This document shows, piece after piece, positions 7,328-14,586 of a DNA stretch of 64,000 bases. The first letter of the stretch is position 1. The number at the start of each line of letters is the position of its first letter. The notes under the pieces are model-generated. The model was not told the DNA's origin. It saw only the letters and a program-made list of their open reading frames with translations, and made no database searches. Origin of the DNA: Ruminococcus champanellensis 18P13 = JCM 17042 (GTDB lineage: Bacteria; Bacillota; Clostridia; Oscillospirales; Ruminococcaceae); NCBI RefSeq assembly GCF_000210095.1, contig NC_021039.1, positions 1,482,840 through 1,546,839 of the forward strand, given 5' to 3'. The translations under genes and the position numbers were made by a program.

Positions 7328-7360
7328 AATGACGTACAGTCTTTGTACGTCATTCTCTTT
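7328..7360 (+). terminator. Hairpin between the two tRNA genes
   Basis: AATGACGTACA and TGTACGTCATT form a perfect 11-bp stem followed by CTCTTTATT. It may be a partial terminator or a processing hairpin between the tRNAs. Confidence 0.65.
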
Positions 7361-7372
7361 ATTCCTTCATTC

Positions 7373-7446
7373 GCGGATGTAGTTTAATGGTAAAACTTCA
7401 GCTTCCCAAGCTGATGTCGTGGGTTCGATTCCCATCATCCGCTCCA
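7373..7446 (+). tRNA. tRNA-Gly (CCC)
   Basis: The acceptor stem GCGGATG pairs with CATCCGC. The anticodon loop TTCCCAA between TCAGC and GCTGA gives anticodon CCC. The T arm GTGGGTTCGATTCCCAT is normal and CCA is encoded at the 3' end. Confidence 0.95.
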
Positions 7447-7450
7447 CAGT

Positions 7451-7492
7451 AAAACAGCCTTACGGTTTTCGGATCGTAAGGCTGTTTTTGTT
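7451..7492 (+). terminator. Terminator after tRNA-Gly
   Basis: AAAACAGCCTTACG and CGTAAGGCTGTTTT form a perfect 14-bp stem and a T-run follows. Confidence 0.9.
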
Positions 7493-7518
7493 TCTATTAC
7501 TCTGCTACAGGGCGTGGA

Positions 7519-8301
7519 CTACATTTCCATACCCTCCAGCAGCCAGGGGATCGCCTGCCGGATCTGAGTATCCCAGTATGCCCAGTCGTGAACGCCGGGG
7601 CTTTCCTGATAGGTCACATCGTAGCCCAACTGGATCAAGCGTGCCTTGGCAGAACGACTGAAGGGCAGCAGAGGATCCTCCGTGCCGCAGCAGATCCGCA
7701 GCTTCGGCAGGTTCGTATGGGTTTTACAGGTTTTCTCCGCCAGTGCCAGCAGGTCATTGTCTGAGCCGGTAAGCTGTTCTGTACTGCCGAAAATATTCTG
7801 CATCAAGGGCGTTGCAGGAGTGTGCTTTTCCATGCCGACCAGATCCAACGCCCCGGACAGGGATACCGCCTTGCCGAACTGATCCGGCATGCCCAGTGCC
7901 AGCTTCACAGCCCCGTAGCCTCCCATGGAATTGCCGGCGGCAAAGGTATATTCCCGCCTGTCCGTCAGCTGGGGGAAGAACTGTCGGCACAGAGCCGGCA
8001 GCTCCTGGCTGAAAAAGCTCCAGTAGGGTAGCCCGTGCTGCATGTCCGTGTAGAAGCCCAGGTGGGTGGTAGGCATCACCACTGCCAGAGGTGTGCCTTC
8101 CACATAGCGCTCAATGGCTGTGCGGCGCTGCCAGATGGTCTGATCGTCCCCCATGCCGTGCAGCAGGTACAGAACCGGGAATTTTCCATCCGGCGTGGAG
8201 CCGGTGAAGCCGTGCCGGGTGGTGCGCTGGGGGAGGATCACGTTCAGATTTACGCTCATCTGTAAAATATCAGAAAAGCAGTTAATTGCAAAATGAGCCA
8301 T
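7519..8301 (-). CDS. Esterase of the alpha/beta-hydrolase fold (esterase D/acetylesterase type)
   Basis: A 260-residue serine hydrolase without a signal peptide. HGMGDDQTIW near residue 48 forms the oxyanion loop, GNSMGGYG holds the nucleophile (Ser125), and GTEDPL (Asp209) and GVHDW (His238) complete the triad. Related proteins are annotated as tributyrin esterases or feruloyl/acetyl esterases, which would fit a plant-polysaccharide degrader, but the substrate cannot be read from sequence. It is the last gene of the long minus-strand unit, starting seven bases after the preceding gene ends. Confidence 0.8.
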   Translation of the reverse strand: MAHFAINCFSDILQMSVNLNVILPQRTTRHGFTGSTPDGKFPVLYLLHGMGDDQTIWQRRTAIERYVEGTPLAVVMPTTHLGFYTDMQHGLPYWSFFSQELPALCRQFFPQLTDRREYTFAAGNSMGGYGAVKLALGMPDQFGKAVSLSGALDLVGMEKHTPATPLMQNIFGSTEQLTGSDNDLLALAEKTCKTHTNLPKLRICCGTEDPLLPFSRSAKARLIQLGYDVTYQESPGVHDWAYWDTQIRQAIPWLLEGMEM

Positions 8302-8308
8302 AGCTTTC

Positions 8309-8671
8309 TCAGTCCTTCTTTTCCTTGCAGCCTGCGCAGCCGTTCATCAGCTCTGCAATACTGCTGCATGTGTTGCTGTGCGGATCACACAGGTGCAGTT
8401 TTTTCAACTGTGTGGTATCACACAAATATTCCGCCCGGTCGATGCCCCGGAGCATGGCTTTGAACAGAACTGTCCGGGCGATGCCGTCATACAGTGCCAG
8501 ATCGCCCTTTGCGTCACAGGCATACACTGTCACCGTGTCCGTGCCGTAGGAGAATACCGCAAAGCCGCTGCACCCCCCTGCGGTCATGGATTCTACCGCA
8601 TGCAGGGTCACGCCGGGGGTTTCGTATGCCGCATAGGGGGTCAGATCCTTTGCCTCCAGAATTTCCAGCAT
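8309..8671 (-). CDS. Conserved hypothetical protein with cysteine-rich tail
   Basis: A 120-residue protein located three bases after rluB, with AAGGAG inside the end of rluB as its Shine-Dalgarno. The central part (GIARTVLFKAMLRGIDRAEYLC) resembles small acyltransferase-fold proteins found in clostridial genomes. The end carries a cysteine cluster (LHLCDPHSNTCSS and NGCAGCKEK) that could bind metal. No catalytic function can be assigned. The tight spacing argues for co-expression with rluB and the esterase. Confidence 0.65.
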   Translation of the reverse strand: MLEILEAKDLTPYAAYETPGVTLHAVESMTAGGCSGFAVFSYGTDTVTVYACDAKGDLALYDGIARTVLFKAMLRGIDRAEYLCDTTQLKKLHLCDPHSNTCSSIAELMNGCAGCKEKKD

Positions 8672-8674
8672 GGC

Positions 8675-9403
8675 TTACTCCTTCCCGATGGCTGTCCGCA
8701 GGGCACGCAGCTCCTCAGCAGTCAGCTCCCGATAGGTGCCTGGCTTGAGCATGCCCAGCTTCAGAGGGCCGATGCTGATCCGGCGCAGACGTGCAACCTC
8801 CAGCCCTACCGCTTCACACATGCGGCGAATCTGTCGGTTTCGACCTTCCCTGATGGTAATCAGCAGTACCACCCGTCCGGGTTCCTTGGTGAGCACATTC
8901 ACCGTTGCAGGCAGAGTGGGCTTGCCGTCAATTTCCACCCCCTCCGACAGCTGTACCAGCTGCTGGTCGGTAATGTCCGGCCGCACTGTGACCCGATAGG
9001 TTTTGGACACGTGGCGGCTTGGGTGCATGATGCTGTTGGCAAAGTCCCCATCGTTGGTCAGCAGCAGCAGACCCTCCGAGTTCCGATCCAGCCGTCCCAC
9101 CGGGTAGACCCGTTCCGGTACATCCTCCAGCAGATCCATCACACACCGGCGATCCAGCTCGTCGGACATGGTGGTCACATACCCACGGGGCTTGTTGAGC
9201 ATCAGGTACAGCTTCTGCTTCTTTTTCGGAATGGCGATCCGTTCGCCGTTGACGGTAATCAGATCCCGGCTGCCGGCTTTGTCCCCCAGCTTCACGGGTC
9301 TGCCGTTGCATTTGACCTGTCCGGCGGCAATGAAACTCTCCGCCTTCCGCCGGGAGCAATAGCCGCTGTCTGCGATGATTTTTTGAATTCTTGTCTTTTC
9401 CAT
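8675..9403 (-). CDS. rluB: 23S rRNA pseudouridine synthase (RluB family)
   Basis: A 242-residue RsuA/RluB-family enzyme. Residues 3-60 form an S4 RNA-binding domain (RIQKIIADSGYCSRRKAESFI). The catalytic motif GRLDRNSEGLLLLTNDGDFAN follows, with the nucleophilic aspartate in RLD. It isomerises a uridine in 23S rRNA. AGGAGG at 9420-9415 points to the ATG at 9403. The gene lies between dacF and a small hypothetical gene in the scpAB-gerW-dacF operon, a common order in Firmicutes. Confidence 0.9.
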   Translation of the reverse strand: MEKTRIQKIIADSGYCSRRKAESFIAAGQVKCNGRPVKLGDKAGSRDLITVNGERIAIPKKKQKLYLMLNKPRGYVTTMSDELDRRCVMDLLEDVPERVYPVGRLDRNSEGLLLLTNDGDFANSIMHPSRHVSKTYRVTVRPDITDQQLVQLSEGVEIDGKPTLPATVNVLTKEPGRVVLLITIREGRNRQIRRMCEAVGLEVARLRRISIGPLKLGMLKPGTYRELTAEELRALRTAIGKE

Positions 9404-9449
9404 AATGATCCGTTCCTCCTGGAACCAGGCATCCCCACAGGGATCCGTG

Positions 9450-10586
9450 TCAGAACCAGCTTCGGATGCGGGCAAGCAACGCCTGCCAGAAGCCGGGGGT
9501 TTCCGGTTCCTGCTCCTGGGCAGCAACCGCATCTACCGTATACAGGGGCACATCGGCGACGTGCCGTCCTTCATAATAATAAGCCAGATTGCCCACCCGG
9601 GCATTCTCCGGTACAGGGGCATACAAAAAGGGTTCCACCTGTACCTGCACCATCAACTGCCGCAGATCTCCGTTATCCGTGCCAACGGACAGGGGATCCC
9701 GGGTGCGCAGGGCAACGGTATCCGCCGTGCCGCCCACCACGCTGACGGACAGGGCATCCGGCGGCTCCACAGGCTGGGATACCACATGGGCAAAGCCGTA
9801 GTCGTACAGCTTCATGTGGTCATTCCAGTCGTCCTTGGCATGCAGCGTCACACAGAGCAGGGATACCCCGTCCCGTTCACAGAAGGACACCAGGCATCTG
9901 CCTGCTGCATCCGTAAAGCCGGTTTTGACGCCCACCACGCCCTCATACATGGTCAGCAGCTTGTTGGTGTTTTTCAGCCACCGGTTGTAGGGCGGATTGC
10001 CGAAGCACACCTCTGCCCGGGACTGGCTGCAAATGGCACGAAAGTCCGGGTTCTGCATGGCTGTCCGTGCCAGCAGTCCCATATCCCGGACGGATGCCCC
10101 GTGTCCCTCCGCATCCAGACCGGAGGGGGTCACAAAGCAGGTGTGGGTCATGCCGATCCGGGCAGCCCGTGCATTCATCAGCTTTGCAAATTCCGGGATG
10201 GAGCCAGCCAGCCGGACGGCTGTGGCATTGGCTGCATCGTTGCCGGAGGGCAGCAGCATGCCATAGCAGAGCATGCGTTTGGTGACCACGTCCCCCTCCT
10301 GGAGTCCCATGGAGGAGCCCTCCACCCGGATGGCTTCCGGATCCACCACGAACCAGTCATCCAGTCCGCCGCTTTCCAGGCACAGCAGGGTGGTCATGAT
10401 CTTGGTGGTGCTGGCGATGGGACGCTTTTCGTCCCCGTTTTTGGACAACAGCACCTTGCCGGTGTCCGCCTCCATCAGCACATAAGCCTGGGCGGAAATG
10501 CCCAGAGGGTCGGCAGCATGCACCGCCGGACAGCAAAGATGCAGGCAGCACAGTACCGCCAGCATCAGACTCAGCCATTTTTTCAT
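9450..10586 (-). CDS. dacF: D-alanyl-D-alanine carboxypeptidase (DacF/PBP5-like)
   Basis: A 378-residue class C low-molecular-weight penicillin-binding protein. A signal peptide ends near VHA-ADP (residue 24). The active-site motifs are ASTTK (nucleophilic serine near residue 58), SGN in LPSGNDAAN and KTG in VKTGFT. It trims terminal D-alanine from peptidoglycan stem peptides outside the membrane. A beta-rich C-terminal domain and an amphipathic C-terminal helix (FWQALLARIRSWF) fit membrane association. GGGAGG favours the ATG at 10586 over the TTG one codon upstream. The neighbouring gerW suggests a sporulation role, as for DacF in Bacillus. Confidence 0.9.
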   Translation of the reverse strand: MKKWLSLMLAVLCCLHLCCPAVHAADPLGISAQAYVLMEADTGKVLLSKNGDEKRPIASTTKIMTTLLCLESGGLDDWFVVDPEAIRVEGSSMGLQEGDVVTKRMLCYGMLLPSGNDAANATAVRLAGSIPEFAKLMNARAARIGMTHTCFVTPSGLDAEGHGASVRDMGLLARTAMQNPDFRAICSQSRAEVCFGNPPYNRWLKNTNKLLTMYEGVVGVKTGFTDAAGRCLVSFCERDGVSLLCVTLHAKDDWNDHMKLYDYGFAHVVSQPVEPPDALSVSVVGGTADTVALRTRDPLSVGTDNGDLRQLMVQVQVEPFLYAPVPENARVGNLAYYYEGRHVADVPLYTVDAVAAQEQEPETPGFWQALLARIRSWF

Positions 10587-10639
10587 CAAGCGCCTCCCGA
10601 TATGTTCTTTTGTATAAACATATGGGAGACGGGCTTTGA

Positions 10640-11035
10640 TTATTCTGCCTTTGGATTCTTGCCGTTCCGGCTGCTCATAAAGCCGGAGATCTTTTCCATC
10701 ACATCCGGCACCAGGTTGATCAGTGCGTTGGGGGTGGAGGCGTCAATGGACAGCTGCATCAGCTTGACCTCTCCGTTCAGGATCACCAGAAACGCCACCG
10801 GCTGAATGGAAATGCCTGCGCCGGAGCCGCCGCCGAACAGATCCTTCTCCACCTTTGCCGGCAGATCGGAGCCGCCGGATGCAAAGCCGTAGGATACCTT
10901 TGAGATGGGGATGATGGTTGCGCCGTCTGCGCAGGTGATGGGGGTGCCCACGATGGTGTTCACGTCCACCATTTCCCGGATTTTTTCCATGGTTACGCCC
11001 ATCAGATCGTTGATAGGATGCTCAGTGTTATTCAT
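10640..11035 (-). CDS. gerW: Spore germination protein GerW family (YtfJ)
   Basis: A 131-residue protein of the GerW/YtfJ family. IREMVDVNTIVGTPI, the conserved DGATIIPISKVSYGFASGG and GAGISIQPVAFLVI are all visible. In Bacillus subtilis the protein is needed for proper spore germination, but homologues occur in many Firmicutes including non-sporulating ones. AAGGAG precedes the start. It sits between DUF2953 and dacF, the usual order. Confidence 0.9.
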   Translation of the reverse strand: MNNTEHPINDLMGVTMEKIREMVDVNTIVGTPITCADGATIIPISKVSYGFASGGSDLPAKVEKDLFGGGSGAGISIQPVAFLVILNGEVKLMQLSIDASTPNALINLVPDVMEKISGFMSSRNGKNPKAE

Positions 11036-11134
11036 CGCTTACTCCTTCTCCGCACGGTTGGATTTTGGACGGCTGTGCGGCAGCCGATTGATATAGGAGT
11101 CCATGTTTGTCAGCATGGACGGGATACAGCAGAA

Positions 11135-11878
11135 TTATGCAGCTTTTCCGGCTTTGTGCTGTCGGTACAGAAACCGTGCGCCAAAGCCGATCACTGCCCC
11201 AAGGATGACCGCCGGGCATACCCGGATCTGGCAGCTACCCCGGTAGGTGCCATGAGGCTGGTTGTAGATGCAGCAGATCCGGATCTGTTTTTTGCGAACC
11301 TGGAAGAACTGGCAAAGCAGCGCTAAGGTATTGTACACGGCGATGTTCACCTTGCCGAATCGGATGGCGCATACCGCAGCGTCCGGATCGGATACGGTCA
11401 AGTCCAGGTCAATGTCCCGGATGGTGATCCGCCGCAGCAGCCACCGCAGGGGCTTCCCTGCCGCATGCAGCAGATCCAGCGCCAGGTCGATACCCTCCGA
11501 AAGGGATTGGGGCTTGTATTTGGCCAATATACCGCCGGATTTCTTTTCCGATTCCTTCCGGGAGGATTCCTCTTTGGAAGGCTCCGGTTCGGCTTTGGAT
11601 GCTTCCTGGGGCTGGGGCGTTTGCTCCGGCTTTTGGGAGCCGGGCGCCGGCTTTGGTTCAGACGTCATCGGCGGCTTATCCGGGGCAGGGGACTGCCGGG
11701 GTGCCGACTCGTCAGATTGCTTGCCGGGGGGCGGGGAATCCGCCCCCTTCCGGAGGAACAGATACCGGGCACGCCAGCAAAATGTCCCTTCGTCATAGGA
11801 CAGCCAGACCCGTGCCGGCGCAAACAGCAGGATCAGCAGTATCAGCAGCAGGGTAAGCAGAATGATCCGCAGGATCAT
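11135..11878 (-). CDS. DUF2953 membrane-anchored protein
   Basis: A 247-residue protein with an N-terminal membrane segment (ILLTLLLILLILLFAPARVWL) and a proline-, glutamate- and lysine-rich linker of about 70 residues. The C-terminal domain matches the DUF2953 family that regularly precedes gerW (YtfI-type). Conserved features include LRRITIRDIDLDLTVSDPDAA and the late hydrophobic segment. The role is unknown; the genomic link suggests a shared envelope or sporulation task with GerW. GGAGG lies upstream of the ATG at 11878. Confidence 0.8.
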   Translation of the reverse strand: MILRIILLTLLLILLILLFAPARVWLSYDEGTFCWRARYLFLRKGADSPPPGKQSDESAPRQSPAPDKPPMTSEPKPAPGSQKPEQTPQPQEASKAEPEPSKEESSRKESEKKSGGILAKYKPQSLSEGIDLALDLLHAAGKPLRWLLRRITIRDIDLDLTVSDPDAAVCAIRFGKVNIAVYNTLALLCQFFQVRKKQIRICCIYNQPHGTYRGSCQIRVCPAVILGAVIGFGARFLYRQHKAGKAA

Positions 11879-11904
11879 TGCCTTTGCGCCTCCTTTCCGT
11901 GTGT

Positions 11905-12498
11905 TTATTCCTCCGGGAACAGCTCCTCCGGAATATCCGGATCAGGAGCATCCGCCGGATCCAGATCCAGCAGACTGCCCTGGGGATCCTTTCCGGGCAG
12001 AGGGGGCAGCTCCTCAATGGAATGCAGTCCAAAGCATCGCAGAAACCGACTGGTGGTTCGGTAGGCGATGGGCTTGCCGGGTACATCCAGCCGCCCTGCC
12101 TCCTCCAGCAGATCTTTTTCCACCAGGTTGTTGATGACCGAGGAGCTGTCGATGCCCCGGACATTTTCTACAAAGCTTTTGGTGACGGGCTGGTTATATG
12201 CCACAATGGTCAGTGCCTCCATGGCTGCATTGGACAGGGGAGCGGTACGCTTGGTCTCAATGGCTTTTTTGATAGATTCCGCAAAGGCGGGACGGGTGCA
12301 GAGCTGGTAGCATTGCTCCAACTGCAACACCCGCAGGGCGCTTTGCTGGGCATCGTACCGGTCGTTCAGCAGAGCGATCACCTTGGGGATTACTTCCTCC
12401 TCCAGACCGCATGCTTCTGCCAGTCGTGCTGCCGGGATAGGCTCTCCGTAGGCAAAGAGGACGGCTTCCGCCTCCGAAATTTTATTCTTCAGTTGCAT
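11905..12498 (-). CDS. scpB: Segregation and condensation protein B
   Basis: A 197-residue ScpB with two winged-helix domains. MEALTIVAYNQPVTKSFVENVRGIDSSSVINNLVEKDLL is the characteristic conserved stretch. ScpB bridges ScpA and the SMC ATPase in bacterial condensin, which organises and separates chromosomes. Its start overlaps the end of scpA by 17 bases, so translation is probably coupled. The tail is acidic and proline-rich. Confidence 0.92.
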   Translation of the reverse strand: MQLKNKISEAEAVLFAYGEPIPAARLAEACGLEEEVIPKVIALLNDRYDAQQSALRVLQLEQCYQLCTRPAFAESIKKAIETKRTAPLSNAAMEALTIVAYNQPVTKSFVENVRGIDSSSVINNLVEKDLLEEAGRLDVPGKPIAYRTTSRFLRCFGLHSIEELPPLPGKDPQGSLLDLDPADAPDPDIPEELFPEE

Positions 12499-13234
12499 GT
12501 TCTCTCACAATCCTGTATTTTTTCGTAATGGAATGGGGCTTGCAGAAGGACAGCTCCGTATTGTCCGCATTGAGTCGGGTTCTGCCGGTTTTGGTCAGCT
12601 CCAGTACCGCAAGAAAGGTTGCCACCCGGGCGGAGCGATCCGTCATGCCCTCGTACAGGTTGTCCACCCGGACAGAGCCTTCCGCATACAGCCGCCGCAA
12701 CACATAGACTACTTTTGAAATGACGGATACCACCCGTTGCTGTACCACAGCCTGGATCCGATCCGTCAGGGGAGCCTTGGCGTTGGGCTGGGGCTTTGCT
12801 CCGATTTGCAGATACGCCTGCCGCAGCACCTCCGGTTCGTGCTGGTGCCGGTAGGTGGGATCGATCTGCACCGGCATCTGCCGCCGGACAAAGATGCAGT
12901 CCCCGATATCCCGTTTTGCAAGCTCTGCCGCAGCCAGCTTGCAAAGGGAGTACTCGATGAGGGCACCTTCCAGTTCCTTTTTGACTGCCTCCGCCTCTTC
13001 CGGGCTTGGCAGCAGGGACACGGTCTTGATGTAGATCAGCCGTGCCGCCATCTCCAGAAATTCTCCTGCCAGTTCGTAGTCCTGCTCGCTGCATTGCTCT
13101 ATATATAATAGGTATTGCTCCAGCAGCTTGGAGATCTCGATGTCGTTGATGTTCAGCTTATGCTTGGCGATCAGATGCAGCAGCAGATCCAAAGGCCCCT
13201 CAAACACAGGCAGCTTGAATGAAATCTGTGCCAT
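12482..13234 (-). CDS. scpA: Segregation and condensation protein A
   Basis: A 250-residue kleisin. The N-terminal FEGPLDLLLHLIAKHKLNINDIEI motif binds the SMC neck and the C-terminal winged helix binds the SMC head. Part of the SMC-ScpAB condensin complex. It begins one base after the stop of the site-2 protease gene and overlaps scpB, so the three are one operon. The Shine-Dalgarno is weak, consistent with coupling to the upstream gene. Confidence 0.92.
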   Translation of the reverse strand: MAQISFKLPVFEGPLDLLLHLIAKHKLNINDIEISKLLEQYLLYIEQCSEQDYELAGEFLEMAARLIYIKTVSLLPSPEEAEAVKKELEGALIEYSLCKLAAAELAKRDIGDCIFVRRQMPVQIDPTYRHQHEPEVLRQAYLQIGAKPQPNAKAPLTDRIQAVVQQRVVSVISKVVYVLRRLYAEGSVRVDNLYEGMTDRSARVATFLAVLELTKTGRTRLNADNTELSFCKPHSITKKYRIVREHATEE

Positions 13235-13936
13235 TTACAGTGTCCCCAGCAAATTTGGGATCCAGTTGGTCAGAGTGAGCAGCAAATTGTATATGTGCTG
13301 TTCTACAAATCCAATGGGGCCGGACAGCACGCCGGTCACCAGGATCACCATAAATACAATGGAAATCACCCGCTGATTCTTATAGAAGAAGGCGTCCACC
13401 TTGGAGCTTGTGAAGTAGCCCAGAATGTGGGAACCATCCAGGGGCGGAATGGGGATCAGGTTGAAGATGGCAAGCCCAAGGTTGATGAAAATAAACGCCT
13501 GGAGCATGTAGTAAAGAACGAAATAGGTGTTGACCCCGCCGCTTGTGTAGTAATCCACCACGGCAGTCTGCACCACCTGGAAACAGCAGAATACCCGGTA
13601 GATGACCATGCTGAGGATGGCCACCAGCAGATTGGACAGAGGCCCGGCAAGGGCTGTGATTGCCATGCCCCCCCGCATGCTGATCTTCCGGTCAAACCGA
13701 TTCGGGTTGACCGGTACGGGCTTCGCCCAGCCAAAGCCGGCAAACAACAGACAGATGGTGCCAACCGGGTCGAAATGCGCCAGAGGATTCAGGGTCATGC
13801 GTCCCTGGATGCTGGCGGTGTCGTCCCCCAGCTTATACGCCGCATAGGCATGGGCACATTCGTGGATGGGGGTGACCATGCAGATGACGATCAGTCGTGT
13901 GAAAAAATCCAAAAAGGTGGAAAGATCCAGATTCAA
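13235..13936 (-). CDS. Site-2 protease family membrane metalloprotease
   Basis: A 233-residue M50-family protein with several membrane segments. HECAH near the N-terminus supplies the zinc histidines and glutamate, and NLIPIPPLDGSH supplies the conserved aspartate. The frame is open upstream, but AGAGAGGAC supports a TTG start at 13936 (LNLDLSTFLDFF), matching the family's usual short N-terminus. Such proteases cut transmembrane segments or act in protein turnover; no substrate is evident. It heads the scpA-scpB-DUF2953-gerW-dacF-rluB unit. Confidence 0.85.
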   Translation of the reverse strand: MNLDLSTFLDFFTRLIVICMVTPIHECAHAYAAYKLGDDTASIQGRMTLNPLAHFDPVGTICLLFAGFGWAKPVPVNPNRFDRKISMRGGMAITALAGPLSNLLVAILSMVIYRVFCCFQVVQTAVVDYYTSGGVNTYFVLYYMLQAFIFINLGLAIFNLIPIPPLDGSHILGYFTSSKVDAFFYKNQRVISIVFMVILVTGVLSGPIGFVEQHIYNLLLTLTNWIPNLLGTL

Positions 13937-14066
13937 GATTGCGTCCTCTCTTTCAGTTTGTAATCGTATACACCATTTATTATACATGAATTCTGGGCTA
14001 TTTACAAGCCAAAATTGCACTTTCTTTTAGTGCCGTAAAAAATTTTTGATTTTTTTCAAAAAAGCC

Positions 14067-14095
14067 TTGCTTTTTTTCAAGAAATCTGCTAGAAT
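14067..14095 (+). promoter_or_regulatory. Promoter of rpmB
   Basis: TTGCTT and TAGAAT separated by 17 bases in an A/T-rich stretch, about 45 bases upstream of the rpmB start. Confidence 0.65.
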
Positions 14096-14140
14096 AAGAC
14101 TATTGACTTTCTACGATGCATGAAGGAGGTGCAACCTACC

Positions 14141-14326
14141 ATGGCTAAGTGTGATATTTGCGGCAAGGGCGTTACTTTTGGTATTAAGGTTTCCCATTCC
14201 CACAGACGTTCCAACAGAACTTGGAAACCTAATGTAAAGCGCGTAAAGGCTGTTGTGAAGGGTACTCCCTGTCATATTTATGCTTGCTCCAGATGCCTGC
14301 GTTCCGGCAAGGTTGAGCGTGCGTAA
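14141..14326 (+). CDS. rpmB: 50S ribosomal protein L28
   Basis: A 61-residue ribosomal protein. MAKCDICGKGVTFGIKVSHS and the CSRC pair near the C-terminus show that this is the zinc-binding (four-cysteine) form. It is part of the large ribosomal subunit. GAAGGAGGT lies upstream of the ATG at 14141. It has its own promoter and terminator. Confidence 0.96.
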   Translation: MAKCDICGKGVTFGIKVSHSHRRSNRTWKPNVKRVKAVVKGTPCHIYACSRCLRSGKVERA

Positions 14327-14344
14327 TCAAACCACAGAAAAATT

Positions 14345-14385
14345 TCAGGAGCATGCGGCGTGTCCGTATGCTCCTGATTTTCTTT
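14345..14385 (+). terminator. Terminator of rpmB
   Basis: TCAGGAGCAT and ATGCTCCTGA form a 10-bp stem, followed by TTTTCTTT. Confidence 0.85.
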
Positions 14386-14431
14386 CCCGGCGTTTGTTTT
14401 CCGAGGAAGCCGAAAAATCGTGTAAAAACAC

Positions 14432-14460
14432 TTGCACTCTGCGCAGAAATGTTGTATAAT
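14432..14460 (+). promoter_or_regulatory. Promoter of the transcarboxylase operon
   Basis: TTGCAC (14432-14437) and TATAAT (14455-14460) with a 17-base spacer. The transcript would carry a leader of about 120 bases before the first start codon at 14587. Confidence 0.8.
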
Positions 14461-14475
14461 AAAACATGTATATTG

Positions 14476-14554
14476 AGTCAAGGTAACACCGTACAGGGAT
14501 TGTGCGATGTACCGCAACACCCACAGGCTTTGTGAGGTGCTGTCTTGACTTTTT
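14476..14554 (+). ncRNA. Three-way-junction leader RNA with terminator-like 3' end
   Basis: The leader can fold into a closing stem in which AGTCAAGGTAACACC pairs with GGTGCTGTCTTGACT (14 of 15 positions as Watson-Crick or G-U pairs). Inside are two hairpins: GTACA/TGTAC at 14491-14512, and CACAG/TTGTG at 14522-14534. The closing stem is followed directly by TTTT, as in a terminator. This organisation suggests an attenuator or riboswitch controlling the downstream biotin-dependent carboxyltransferase genes. It does not match any riboswitch consensus I can recall. Confidence 0.5.
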
Positions 14555-14586
14555 GGCTATTACATATGAGGAAGGAAGATCCGCAC

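Noticed and set aside
14476-14554. Leader considered as a T-box, purine or hammerhead-type element
   Set aside because: The T-box TGGNACC sequence, purine-riboswitch core bases and hammerhead CTGATGA/GAA cores are all absent.
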